A DNA stretch of 64,000 nucleotides, from assembly GCF_000242635.2 (NCBI RefSeq), contig NC_017770.1, positions 2,988,669 to 3,052,668 of the forward strand. Reading direction: 5' to 3'. Below the pieces are notes generated by a model. It did not search any database. It was not told the DNA's origin and saw only the letters and a program-made list of their open reading frames with translations. Source of the DNA: Solitalea canadensis DSM 3403. Its GTDB lineage: Bacteria > Bacteroidota > Bacteroidia > Sphingobacteriales > Sphingobacteriaceae. The number at the start of each line of letters is the position of its first letter. The stretch's first letter is position 1. The position numbers and the translations under genes were made by a program. This document shows, piece by piece, positions 53,649-62,233 of the stretch.

Positions 53649-54089
53649 ATGAAAAAGCTATTAATCCTGACTACCTTACTTTCAAGCAGCTTTATGGTAA
53701 AGGCACAACATGTATCTGACATGATTAAATCTCCTGTTTGGGATATCATCGGAACATTGAAAATAAATACCGTTAACCAAAGCAAACAGGTGGCTGTATT
53801 TCCCCCACAACTTAAATCTCTTGATAATAAGAATGTCACTCTACAAGGTTATATAATTCCTACAGAAGAAGGGATTAAGCACAAACGATTCCTGCTTTCG
53901 ACATTGCCTATTAACCAGTGTTATTATTGCGGTAAAAATGGGATTCCGATTATGATTGAGGTGGAAATGGGAGAAGCCATCGATTTCACTTATAAACCGG
54001 TAATGATTGCAGGCATATTAAAACTTAACTATGCCAATGCAGCTGAAAATATTCCAATTTCATTAGAAAAAGCGAGCCAGTTAAACTAA
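53649..54089 (+). CDS. Secreted DUF3299-like CYxCG protein, paralogue 3
   Basis: 146 residues, signal peptide MKKLLILTTLLSSSFMVKAQ. Core: LQGYIIPTEEGIKHKRFLLST, PINQCYYCGKNGIPIMIEVEMGE, FTYKPVMIAGILKLN. The three copies share the same order of motifs but differ widely, so the duplications are old. All three would act outside the inner membrane, where they could accept substrate from the His-rich permease. Confidence 0.78.
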   Translation: MKKLLILTTLLSSSFMVKAQHVSDMIKSPVWDIIGTLKINTVNQSKQVAVFPPQLKSLDNKNVTLQGYIIPTEEGIKHKRFLLSTLPINQCYYCGKNGIPIMIEVEMGEAIDFTYKPVMIAGILKLNYANAAENIPISLEKASQLN

Positions 54090-54100
54090 CTGGCTCGCTT
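54070..54100 (+). terminator. Hairpin overlapping the stop of paralogue 3
   Basis: AAGCGAGCCAGTTA and TAACTGGCTCGCTT form a perfect 14-bp stem with a 3-base loop. The TAA stop lies at the loop. No strong T-run follows, but the structure closes the operon. Confidence 0.6.
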
Positions 54101-54188
54101 GCTTACTAATTAAAGTTGTTTATAATGTTATCCCGGTTGCAATCAACATTAAAGTATCAGCAACCAGTCTTACCCTCAATAAAACACG

Positions 54189-54890
54189 TTAATCTTTTAA
54201 CACCAGTTTATACTCGCGTTTAAAGCTTTTAGGATTCAAATCCTCTAATTCAAAATGATCGGGGTTCTTCACAAACTTTTTAAAGGCTTCTACAGCTTCT
54301 ACAGTAGTTATGTCAGAAGGTAAATAAATACCTGAGAACTTAACGTTATTAACAAGTGTTTTAAAACTGTGATTAAATTCATAATCGCCTCCGTACGTTA
54401 AGGCAATACGGCCATTCCATTGAATGTTAAAACTACCATCTGTATTTCTGTCGGCAAAATTAATCTCATGTTCAGCGCAGGTATCATGTCCTAACAGGTA
54501 AATATGGAAAGCAAGCTCATCGTCACTCCAGTCGTCAGGCAATATATTTACACCTTCGGGCAGTTTATCAGCAGTTAAAACAGTAGAGGTAAGTGAATCA
54601 AAATCTAACAGCGTATTTTCGGTCGCTATTAATACCCCTCCATTATCCCAATTAGTCGAAGATAGTGTACATTTATGGTAATTACTCCAAACGCCTTTTG
54701 AAGTCCAGTCTGATTCAGGATCACTTACATCAGTGCTGTTATCTTCAGCGTAGTAATTTTCAGTTTCAAGATGGAAGTCAAAATAAATCCCTTGACTAGG
54801 ATCTAAGCGGCCGGACCACACAAATTTCTTTATCGTATGTCCTTTTGGGTAAGGATTCCCTTCAAAAAATATTCTGTTTACAGTTTCCAT
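54189..54890 (-). CDS. Hypothetical protein, 233 residues
   Basis: No signal peptide, many aromatic and acidic residues (IYFDFHLETENYYAEDNSTD, DPESDWTSKGVWSNYH). It has a predicted mixed alpha/beta content: the middle has WSDDELAFHIYLLGHDTCAEHEINFADRN and GSFNIQWNGRIALTYGGDYEF. I do not recognise the family. Starts at the ATG at 54888-54890 and is monocistronic. Confidence 0.7.
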   Translation of the reverse strand: METVNRIFFEGNPYPKGHTIKKFVWSGRLDPSQGIYFDFHLETENYYAEDNSTDVSDPESDWTSKGVWSNYHKCTLSSTNWDNGGVLIATENTLLDFDSLTSTVLTADKLPEGVNILPDDWSDDELAFHIYLLGHDTCAEHEINFADRNTDGSFNIQWNGRIALTYGGDYEFNHSFKTLVNNVKFSGIYLPSDITTVEAVEAFKKFVKNPDHFELEDLNPKSFKREYKLVLKD

Positions 54891-55008
54891 ATTAAAGCAG
54901 AGCGTTAGCTATGTGAAATTATTAAAGATTTATGATATTGCTGCTAATAACAAGGCAAATGCATGTCTGCATTTGCCCGTCATTAAAATGAATTTTATAA
55001 AGTAGCAT

Positions 55009-55839
55009 TTAATTTCTGGCAGTTTGCGGGGATCCGACGGTGATCATAATACCAATGATCCGTGTTGGAAGTGGTAAACGATCAAGATTCATTTTACGGT
55101 ACCAACGTTTTGGTATGTCAGATGTGTCCATTACAAAATCTATCCCTTCCCGATTACGTACTATTAAATTTTCTTCCTCCCAACGCGACTCCAGGAAACC
55201 ATATGCCAGAATCAAATCATCCAGCATCATTCCCACTTTGATGTCGCGTTCCGTTTTGAAGTAAACATTCTTTGCCACAATTTGCCTGATGCTACAGATC
55301 GAATCACCGTCGCATTCAGGGTTAATCAACAAAAACTGGCTCGATTTATCTGCAGCTGTAACCTGGTATTGTTCGTATTTATCTTTTGCATCATATACAT
55401 ACACACGATACACGCGATCCTTGGGGAACAACTTTTTGATCGTATCAATCCGCATCCCCAATTTTAATATCCCTACCGAATTCGGCTTGATAAGATCGGG
55501 GGCCAATTTAACTACAACCGGTTTCACAGGTGTTTTCTTTGGGTCGACCACAGTTTTACCATCAGGGGTCTTCTTTCCCGCAGCAGCAGCCGTTTTCTGA
55601 TTAACGGCCGTTTTACCTTTTGCTTTTGATAATGAATCAACCGGTTTAACTGCTTTTTTAGCAGAATCTTGTACAGCTGGCTTCTTAGCAACTCCTGTTT
55701 TCTGAGAAGCAGTAGAAGTAGTTTTACCCGTTGATGTAGATTTAGTATCCTTTTTTACCTGAGCAAATGCAGGACCTACACCCAATAACATTACCAGCAA
55801 AAAAATTGGCAACACACTATATAACCCTTTCACTTTCAT
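55009..55839 (-). CDS. Secreted protein with Lys/Thr/Ala-rich linker
   Basis: 276 residues from the ATG at 55837-55839 (MKVKGLYSVLPIFLLVMLLG), with signal peptide ending AFAQ. Residues about 28-115 form a low-complexity linker rich in Lys, Thr, Ala and Pro (DTKSTSTGKTTSTASQKTG, KPVVVKLAPD). The C-terminal 160 residues (IGILKLGMRIDTIKKLFP onward) look like a folded domain that has a FLLINPECDGDSICSIR strand. No family recognised; the linker suggests tethering to the cell wall or an outer membrane partner. Confidence 0.7.
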   Translation of the reverse strand: MKVKGLYSVLPIFLLVMLLGVGPAFAQVKKDTKSTSTGKTTSTASQKTGVAKKPAVQDSAKKAVKPVDSLSKAKGKTAVNQKTAAAAGKKTPDGKTVVDPKKTPVKPVVVKLAPDLIKPNSVGILKLGMRIDTIKKLFPKDRVYRVYVYDAKDKYEQYQVTAADKSSQFLLINPECDGDSICSIRQIVAKNVYFKTERDIKVGMMLDDLILAYGFLESRWEEENLIVRNREGIDFVMDTSDIPKRWYRKMNLDRLPLPTRIIGIMITVGSPQTARN

Positions 55840-55938
55840 TGCAACACCTTGCTCAAAAACCATTCCTTATATTTACCATTAATTACAAATTACGGCTAAA
55901 AAAAGTAATCCTTATTCTTTTTGGCTATAATTTTTGAT

Positions 55939-56382
55939 TTAGTTAGTACGTGTCCAAACGTCGGTTCTTCCAATTATAGAAACACCAATGAAACCACGTA
56001 CGTTTAAATTGTTCTTATCTTTTAGGGTTAACTTACAATCATAAGTTTTTCCGCTTTTAGGATCATAAATTGTTCCTTCCGACCACTTCTCATCAGACGT
56101 ATCATATTTAAACGACTTTAAAATCTCAAGTCCGTTTATTGTACGTTTCTTTAAGTTATCATCTGGGTTTTTATCGTCTTTTTTATCCTGTCCTTGTTCA
56201 TTTTTAGGATTTTTTAACCAGATAATCTTTCCGAAATATTCATTTCCCTTTTTAAAAATCTGAATTTTTGCGTCTTTATCTTTATTAAACCACGTTCCGT
56301 TAATAGCATCGGCTCCACTTTGAGCAAAACTTGCTACCGAAAAAAAGCAGGCAACAAGTGTAAATAACAATAGTTTCTTCAT
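55939..56382 (-). CDS. DUF2147 secreted protein
   Basis: 147 residues, signal peptide ending SFAQ. The DUF2147 barrel is recognisable: INGTWFNKDKDAKIQIFKKG, YFGKIIWLKNPKN, TINGLEILKSFKYD, WSEGTIYDPKSGKTYDCKLTL and VRGFIGVSIIGRTDVWTR. These small beta-barrel proteins are periplasmic and of unknown function. Monocistronic. Confidence 0.88.
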   Translation of the reverse strand: MKKLLLFTLVACFFSVASFAQSGADAINGTWFNKDKDAKIQIFKKGNEYFGKIIWLKNPKNEQGQDKKDDKNPDDNLKKRTINGLEILKSFKYDTSDEKWSEGTIYDPKSGKTYDCKLTLKDKNNLNVRGFIGVSIIGRTDVWTRTN

Positions 56383-56471
56383 AAAAATATTTCAGTAAAT
56401 CGATTATGTTTTACAAAACTATAATAAAACGCGAGTGTTATGTAATTTTACCACAAAACGTATAAAGTAAT

Positions 56472-57026
56472 ATGCAAACGCTATTTATCATTATGACCTT
56501 ATTCTTTGGAGCCTGTAACAGCCAGGTTGTTAGCAACGATGGCAATACTCCTCCAAAAACCAGTTTTTACGACTTGAAATTTACTTCCATTGATGAAGAG
56601 CCGATAAATTTCAGCAAATATAAAGGTAAAAAACTGCTGATTGTTAATACAGCATCAGAATGTGGCTACACGCCTCAGTATGCAGATCTTGAAAAATTAA
56701 ACGAAGAGTATGGCGATAAGATTGTAATCCTTGGATTTCCGGCGAACAATTTCGGTGGACAAGAACCTGGTTCAAATACTGAAATCAAAGGTTTTTGTAA
56801 GAAAAATTATGGGGTTACTTTTCAGATGTTTGAAAAATCATCAGTTAAAGGTGACGACAAGAATGTGGTTTATCAATGGTTAACTGATAAAAATAAAAAT
56901 GGATGGAATGATCAGGAACCTACCTGGAACTTCTGTAAATACCTAATCAATGAAAATGGGGAACTGGTGAAATTTTTCCCCTCTAAAATTAAACCTACTG
57001 ACCAGCAGATTCTTTCTTTATTATAA
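56472..57026 (+). CDS. Glutathione peroxidase-family lipoprotein
   Basis: 184 residues. Lipobox FGAC within the first 16 residues suggests a membrane-attached enzyme. The GPx fold has the peroxidatic Cys in NTASECGYT (about residue 63), the catalytic Gln in LGFPANNFGGQEPG and Trp in EPTWNFCKYL. It should reduce peroxides using thioredoxin rather than glutathione in this group. Single gene followed by a terminator. Confidence 0.92.
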   Translation: MQTLFIIMTLFFGACNSQVVSNDGNTPPKTSFYDLKFTSIDEEPINFSKYKGKKLLIVNTASECGYTPQYADLEKLNEEYGDKIVILGFPANNFGGQEPGSNTEIKGFCKKNYGVTFQMFEKSSVKGDDKNVVYQWLTDKNKNGWNDQEPTWNFCKYLINENGELVKFFPSKIKPTDQQILSLL

Positions 57027-57043
57027 GAAATAGCACATACAAC

Positions 57044-57074
57044 AAAGCCGCTTAAGTTTTTTAAGCGGCTTTTG
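57044..57074 (+). terminator. Intrinsic terminator
   Basis: AAAGCCGCTTAA-GTTTT-TTAAGCGGCTTT after the peroxidase gene, with a short T-run. Confidence 0.85.
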
Positions 57075-57181
57075 TCTTTAGTAGAAATTTTGATGTGCCC
57101 ATTACAGTCAATTACTTTTTCTTGTATGTAAAAAATTTATACCTTAAGTTATCCAATTTAACAATTTATCTTAGTGTATCT

Positions 57182-57886
57182 ATGACTGCATACTTGTATG
57201 AATTTATCGGAACAGCAATTTTAATCTTATTAGGCAATGGTGTTGTTGCAAATGTACTATTAGCAAAATCGAAAGGTCAAAACGGAGGATGGATTGTTAT
57301 CACCTTTGGTTGGGCGATCGCCGTTTTTGTAGCGGTAATTGTAAGTAGCAAAAACAGTGGAGCGCATTTGAATCCGGCTGTTAGCATTGGGTTGGCTATG
57401 GCAGGTAAATTTTCATGGCAGCTTGTACCAGCTTATGTATTGGCACAAATTTCAGGAGCATTTGCAGGTGCCGTATTGGTTTGGCTTACCTACAAAAAGC
57501 ATTATGATGAAACCACCGAAGCCGGGTTAATTGAAGCTACTTTTTGTACCGCACCAGCTATTCCACATACCATCAATAATCTGTTTACTGAAATTGTTGG
57601 CACATTTGTCCTAATCTTTACCATACTATACCTAGCCTCTCCACAAGTTGGAATAGGTTCTGTTGATGCTTTACCAGTAAGTCTTGTTGTTTTAGGAATT
57701 GGTTTATCGCTCGGCGGACCTACAGGTTATGCTATTAATCCTGCCCGCGACTTTGGCCCTCGTTTAGCACATGCTTTTCTTCCTATTAACCATAAAGGAA
57801 TGAACAACTGGAACTATTGCTGGATCCCTATTATCGGACCCATTATAGGCTCAATACTTGCCGCACTGGTTTTTAAAGGATTATAA
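57182..57886 (+). CDS. MIP-family aquaporin/glycerol facilitator
   Basis: 234 residues from the ATG at 57182 (MTAYLYEFIGTAILILLG); an upstream in-frame ATG would add 29 residues without a sensible role. Six TM helices and two NPA boxes, HLNPAVS (about 62) and INPARDFGPR (about 184), which form the pore. It admits water or small neutral solutes such as glycerol. The residues near the second NPA (RDFGPR) suit the glycerol facilitator branch. No glycerol kinase is next to it. Confidence 0.92.
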   Translation: MTAYLYEFIGTAILILLGNGVVANVLLAKSKGQNGGWIVITFGWAIAVFVAVIVSSKNSGAHLNPAVSIGLAMAGKFSWQLVPAYVLAQISGAFAGAVLVWLTYKKHYDETTEAGLIEATFCTAPAIPHTINNLFTEIVGTFVLIFTILYLASPQVGIGSVDALPVSLVVLGIGLSLGGPTGYAINPARDFGPRLAHAFLPINHKGMNNWNYCWIPIIGPIIGSILAALVFKGL

Positions 57887-57919
57887 AAAAAGCCTGAAAG
57901 ATTTACTTTCAGGCTTTTT
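57885..57919. terminator. Bidirectional intrinsic terminator
   Basis: AAAAAAAGCCTGAAAG and CTTTCAGGCTTTTT form a stem between the convergent channel gene and rpoN. Confidence 0.88.
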
Positions 57920-57934
57920 AATCGTTAATTTAAC

Positions 57935-59413
57935 TTATAATTCTTTTCGTAACCTGGCTACCGGAATGTTCATTTGCTCCCGGTATTTCGCCACCGTTCT
58001 ACGAGCAATATTATATCCTTTATCTTTTAAGATTTCTGCCAGTTTCTCATCAGCCAATGGACGGCGCTTATCCTCATTGCCAATGCAATCTTCCAAAATT
58101 TTCTTTACCTCACGGTTAGAAACCTCTTCCCCACTTTCAGTTTGTATTGCTTCTGAGAAAAATGATTTTAACAAAAAGGTACCAAATTCAGTTTGAACAT
58201 ACTTGCTGTTAGCCACACGCGAAACGGTTGAAATATCCATTCCGATCTGATCAGCAATATCTTTCAAAATCATTGGCTTCAGTTTACGCTCATCCCCTTC
58301 CAGAAAATAATCATATTGATAATGCATAATAGCATTCATCGTTTTGATGAGTGTTTGCTGACGCTGCTTTATTGCATCAATAAACCATTTTGCTGAATCA
58401 AGTTTTTGTTTTACAAACTGTACGGCTTCTTTCAGCTTTTTATCTTTATTGGTTTGCTTATCGTAGGTCTGAAACATTTCCTTATAATCACGACTTACGC
58501 GCAATTCGGGAGCATTTCTTGAATTTAGGGTTAGTACAAGTACTCCGTCGTTGTTTGCTATATGAAAATCAGGAATAACTTGCATTTGCTTTGAGTTCCC
58601 GTCGGCATTTGAATCACCTGGTTTTGGATTTAACTTCAGAATCTCATTAACAGCCATTTTTAATTCTTCTGAAGAAATATTTAATGACCGTTCCAGTTTT
58701 TCGTAATGCTTCTTGGTAAACTCATCAAGGTAATTTTCTACAATCTCGGTTGCAAGATGTACGATTCGATTATCCTGATCTTTCTTTCGCAACTGGATTA
58801 ATAAACATTCTTGCAGATCACGGGCACCGATACCTGGTGGATCAAAACTTTGAATGATTTTCAGCATTGCCTCAATCTCTTCTTCAGTGGCATCAATATT
58901 TTGAGAAAAAGCAAGATCATCTGTCAGTGAAATAATCGGGCGACGCAAATAACCGTCGTCATCCAGACTACCAATTATTTGCTGTGCGATCAGAAAATTA
59001 CGATCTTCCAGCTCTACTAAACTTAATTGGAACTGAAGTAATTCAAAGAAAGAACGACTTTCTGCATAAGGCAGCTCTTTTTTATCATCCTCATCCTCTC
59101 CGTCATAAGCTAAAGAGGTGGCGTAATCCTTTTCACCGTCATCTTGCAAATAATCTTCTATACTAAACTCTTCTGATGACGATTCATTTTCAGATTCGTT
59201 ATAATCATCACTATTATCATCATCAAAATTGTATTCGTCCTTTTCTTCGTTATGCGAAATTAAGCTAACATCCTCTAAAGCAGGGTTTTCCTCTAACTCC
59301 TCCTTAATTCTCGTGTCAAGCATCACAGTTGGTATCTGCAAAAGCTTAATAAATTGTAGCTGTTGCGGCGATAATTTCTGTAATAACTTTTGCTGTAGGT
59401 TCTGTTTTAGCAT
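57935..59413 (-). CDS. rpoN: RNA polymerase sigma-54 factor
   Basis: 492 residues. The N-terminal region I is Gln/Leu-rich (LKQNLQQKLLQKLSPQQLQFIKLL, ELEENPAL). An acidic linker rich in Asp, Glu and Asn (about residues 50-100) follows, then core-binding and DNA-binding regions: HTH (LKDIADQIGMDISTVSRVANSKYV) and the RpoN box ARRTVAKYRE near the C-terminus. It directs transcription from -24/-12 promoters with enhancer-binding proteins. No enhancer-binding protein gene lies nearby. Confidence 0.96.
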   Translation of the reverse strand: MLKQNLQQKLLQKLSPQQLQFIKLLQIPTVMLDTRIKEELEENPALEDVSLISHNEEKDEYNFDDDNSDDYNESENESSSEEFSIEDYLQDDGEKDYATSLAYDGEDEDDKKELPYAESRSFFELLQFQLSLVELEDRNFLIAQQIIGSLDDDGYLRRPIISLTDDLAFSQNIDATEEEIEAMLKIIQSFDPPGIGARDLQECLLIQLRKKDQDNRIVHLATEIVENYLDEFTKKHYEKLERSLNISSEELKMAVNEILKLNPKPGDSNADGNSKQMQVIPDFHIANNDGVLVLTLNSRNAPELRVSRDYKEMFQTYDKQTNKDKKLKEAVQFVKQKLDSAKWFIDAIKQRQQTLIKTMNAIMHYQYDYFLEGDERKLKPMILKDIADQIGMDISTVSRVANSKYVQTEFGTFLLKSFFSEAIQTESGEEVSNREVKKILEDCIGNEDKRRPLADEKLAEILKDKGYNIARRTVAKYREQMNIPVARLRKEL

Positions 59414-59435
59414 TATTCAGGCCTTTGGTTTTTGA

Positions 59436-59443
59436 CAAATGTA
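59436..59443 (-). promoter_or_regulatory. TACATTTG -7 box for rpoN
   Basis: Minus-strand TACATTTG (plus-strand CAAATGTA) is 22 bases before the rpoN ATG, a normal leader length. No clear -33 element seen. Confidence 0.45.
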
Positions 59444-59770
59444 AATGTAAAAAACGGAAATTTCTTAAAATTCCCGACGTTCTGCACGTGTATTGTTTTA
59501 AAACATTGCATCCTAATAACAAAAAATGCGTCAAAAAATTTCCTTTTGGCAATTTTTGGTAGAAAAGTTGCTTATACTTTGAAAAACAGCATTTTATTTA
59601 AAAAAAACACACAATACAACTACTTAAATTTGGTTCAGTTTTAAAATACACAATTTCTGGTATTCTACACACCTTGGATTTTTTTACTCAATAAATTTTC
59701 TGTTTGATAATATGTTTAAAGAATCATAAATTCAAGTAAATAATGGAAAGTAAACTTTGAATTAATTGTT
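59444..59770. other. AT-rich spacer between rpoN and mscL
   Basis: No gene or repeat recognised. Divergent promoters for the two genes must lie here; the rpoN box is at 59436, and for mscL I found no exact consensus. Confidence 0.35.
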
Positions 59771-60184
59771 ATGAGCTTTATTAAAGAATTTAAAGAATTT
59801 GCCATGAGAGGCAATGTCATCGATCTGGCTGTCGGTGTTGTTATTGGTGGTGCATTTGGCAAAATTGTTACTTCACTGGTTGATGACATTATTATGCCTC
59901 CAATTGGTTATTTAATCGGTGGATTTGATTTTAAAGCCTTTAAAATAACCCTTAAAGAAGCAGTAGTTGATGCTGCAGGAAAAGTAACACCGGAAGTAGC
60001 TATAAATCTTGGCAATTTTATCCAGGTACTTATTCAATTTGTAATAATTGCATTTGCTATCTTTATCGCAATAAAAGCAATTAATACCTTAAAGAAAAAA
60101 GAAGAAGCTGCTGCAGCTCCCACACCTCCTACCGAGGCTTTGTTAGCGGAGATCAGAGATCTTCTGAAGAACAGACCACTTTAG
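59771..60184 (+). CDS. mscL: Large-conductance mechanosensitive channel
   Basis: 137 residues. The N-terminal amphipathic helix ([45 protein letters not shown], split here as family-typical TM1), second TM ([22 protein letters not shown]), and the C-terminal cytosolic helix ([13 protein letters not shown]) are all present. It opens under membrane tension to release solutes in hypo-osmotic shock. Single gene with its own terminator. Confidence 0.95.
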   Translation: MSFIKEFKEFAMRGNVIDLAVGVVIGGAFGKIVTSLVDDIIMPPIGYLIGGFDFKAFKITLKEAVVDAAGKVTPEVAINLGNFIQVLIQFVIIAFAIFIAIKAINTLKKKEEAAAAPTPPTEALLAEIRDLLKNRPL

Positions 60185-60198
60185 TAAATCGATATATG

Positions 60199-60227
60199 GC
60201 GCCAACTGTTTTAAGTTGGCGTTTTTT
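60199..60227 (+). terminator. Intrinsic terminator of mscL
   Basis: GCGCCAAC, loop, GTTGGCG and TTTTTT after the mscL stop. Confidence 0.88.
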
Positions 60228-60257
60228 GTATATTAAACTTTTATTTAACCAAACTAC

Positions 60258-60737
60258 ATGAAAAGTATTCCAACATTATATGAATGGGTGGGCGGAAACG
60301 ATGCGCTTGAAAAATTAACCGAAGTATTTTATGATAAGGTTTTAAAAGATGACCTTTTATATCCCGTATTCAAAAATATGTCGGGCAATCACAGTAAACA
60401 TGTTGCCCATTTCATAGCCGAAGTATTTGGAGGCCCTTCTTTATATACTCAGGGTGATAAAGGCAGTCATGCAACGATGGTTGCACATCATCTCGGAAAA
60501 ATGCTTGATGAACAAAAAAGACAACGCTGGATACAATTGCTATTGCAAAGTGCAGATGAGATTGAATTAGCTAATGATCCGGAGTTCAGGTCTGCCTTGG
60601 TTGCTTACCTGGAATGGGGAAGCAGAATAGCCGTTATTAATTCAACCACTACTGAAAATCCTGTTAATGAAAATGAACCTATGCCATCATGGGGATGGGG
60701 AGAAACCAAAGGACCTTACATTCCGGATACCGATTAA
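60258..60737 (+). CDS. Group II truncated haemoglobin
   Basis: 159 residues. Key positions: YEWVGGNDALEKLTEVFYDK at the N-terminus, proximal His in MVAHHLGKML (about 75-85), and a conserved Trp near RQRWIQLL (about 93-98). It ends with a Pro/Trp-rich tail of about 20 residues (PSWGWGETKGPYIPDTD) that is frequent in bacterial group II globins. A haem protein that may detoxify nitric oxide or bind oxygen. Single gene; the following OFA-type transporter and pfl genes are anaerobic. Confidence 0.92.
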   Translation: MKSIPTLYEWVGGNDALEKLTEVFYDKVLKDDLLYPVFKNMSGNHSKHVAHFIAEVFGGPSLYTQGDKGSHATMVAHHLGKMLDEQKRQRWIQLLLQSADEIELANDPEFRSALVAYLEWGSRIAVINSTTTENPVNENEPMPSWGWGETKGPYIPDTD

Positions 60738-60867
60738 TTTTATTTTCAGACAAAACAACCTATATATAACATTATCAACCAAACATTTAAAACTAATAAA
60801 ATACCTACTGTATTTCGCTTTTCTCTACGGATTTCATAACAAAAATAGGCTTCCAGTTTTTTTATCT

Positions 60868-60875
60868 TATTTTTG
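60868..60875 (+). promoter_or_regulatory. TATTTTTG promoter box before the DUF3078 gene
   Basis: Exact -7 consensus ending 4 bases before the chosen ATG, another case of promoter box almost touching the start codon. Confidence 0.45.
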
Positions 60876-60879
60876 CGGC

Positions 60880-61809
60880 ATGAGAAAACCGACCGTTTTA
60901 TTAACTATCGTTTTACTTTTTTGCCTTAAAGCTTTCTCACAAGATGTGGATTCGACCCGCAAATGGACTTTAGGAGGAACCAATACTTTTCAGTTTAGCC
61001 AGGCAAGTTTTAGTAACTGGGCAGCCGGAGGACAAAACTCCCTTACCTTTATTACCGCATTCAAGGCTTTTGCCAAAAGAAACACGCCCAAAAATGATTG
61101 GGAAACTATTTTTGATGCTGCATTTGGTACGCAACGCTTAGAAGATAACGATTACAGAAAAACAGAGGACCGCTTTGAGCTTAACTCAAAATATGGTATT
61201 AAAGCCTCAGATAAATTGTATGCCACCTTCCTGATGTCGTTAAGAAGTCAGTTTTTAGTGGGCTACAAATTTGCGGCAGATGGCTCAAGCACCAAGGTTT
61301 CTAATTTCTTAGCTCCCGGGTATTTAACTGCTTCTTTTGGTTTGGACTATAAGCCTTACCAGGGTTTATCGTTATATATATCTCCTTTTGGTTCGAGGAC
61401 AACAATGGTATTTGATCAAGATCTGGCTGATCAGGGTGCATATGGTGTTAAACCTGCTGATACGGCTAACGGACAAATCTTAAAACATGGAAGCAACATA
61501 TTTCAGCAAGTGGGTTTAAATGCAAGTTTCCGTTATGATGGAAAACTGTTTGAAAATGTAAAACTAACCACCAAGCTCGATCTCTTTAGTACGTACGAAA
61601 ATTTAAATGCAATGGACGTTTATTGGGAAGCTTTGTTTGATTGTAAGATCAATCGTTTTCTTACAGCAAATTTGTCTACCGGTTTGATATATGATCAAAA
61701 AGTCATGATCAAAAAACCTGAATACGTTAACGGTGTTCTAACAGATGTTTCTCGTCCCAGGGTTCAGTTTAAAGAAATTATAAGTTTAGGGGTTAAGTTC
61801 AGCTATTAA
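60880..61809 (+). CDS. DUF3078 outer-membrane-type protein
   Basis: 309 residues from the ATG at 60880 (MRKPTVLLTIVLLFCLKAFS), signal peptide ending FSQ. The longer in-frame upstream stretch overlaps the globin gene and is not coding. The DUF3078 family signature WTLGGTNTFQFSQASFSNWAAGGQNS is present early. Regular amphipathic strands (FELNSKYGIKASDKLYATFLMSLR) suggest an outer membrane barrel. Function unknown. Confidence 0.88.
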   Translation: MRKPTVLLTIVLLFCLKAFSQDVDSTRKWTLGGTNTFQFSQASFSNWAAGGQNSLTFITAFKAFAKRNTPKNDWETIFDAAFGTQRLEDNDYRKTEDRFELNSKYGIKASDKLYATFLMSLRSQFLVGYKFAADGSSTKVSNFLAPGYLTASFGLDYKPYQGLSLYISPFGSRTTMVFDQDLADQGAYGVKPADTANGQILKHGSNIFQQVGLNASFRYDGKLFENVKLTTKLDLFSTYENLNAMDVYWEALFDCKINRFLTANLSTGLIYDQKVMIKKPEYVNGVLTDVSRPRVQFKEIISLGVKFSY

Positions 61810-62233
61810 ATTTTACTGGCTGTTAGTATTAGTTGTTAACCGTTAGCCATTAGAAATTAACTGAAATTACCAGTTCAATAAGATATCCCTATCTATAGGT
61901 AATAATAGTAATTAGCCGTTAGCTATTGGAAATTAACTGAAGTTATCAATTCAATAAGATATCCCTATCGGGACACTGGATCGGTAACAATACCTTGTTT
62001 GCACTATGTCTATAGCCCTTATGGGCTAAACAACAGCGCAAAAAGCTTCTTTTATAATCGAGGCATTACCGATCTTATACTCCAATGGATTATCATTTAG
62101 AACTAACAACTTAGCTTAATTAAAGTTATCAGGTTTTTAGTTTCATTAACTATTTGAAGTTCATAAAATATGAGCATAATCAACTTTCATTGTAGCTACA
62201 GCACCTATATTTGCCTCGCTCAAAAAATGAATT
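61810..62233. repeat. Spacer with two repeat families
   Basis: GTTAGCCATTAGAAATTAAC-type words occur twice (about 61837-61862 and 61917-61942), each followed by AACTGAA and CAATTCAATAAGATATCCCT. Then CCCTATCGGGAC to AGCCCTTATGGGCT (about 61972-62034), which is an inverted copy of the repeat at 12905-12972. The OFA-type promoter region follows. Confidence 0.65.
62170..62214 (+). promoter_or_regulatory. FNR/Crp-like site and -7 box before the OFA-type transporter
   Basis: TATGA-N6-TCA (62170-62183) is centred 29.5 bases before TATATTTG (62207-62214). The pfl promoter has the same TATGA-N6-TCA at the same distance. The predicted position of the site, near -41, fits class II activation by a Crp/FNR-family protein. 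Confidence 0.55.

Noticed and set aside
60667-60879. N-terminal extension of the DUF3078 frame
   Set aside because: It overlaps the globin gene and lacks a signal peptide, whereas the ATG at 60880 gives one directly and has a promoter box in front.
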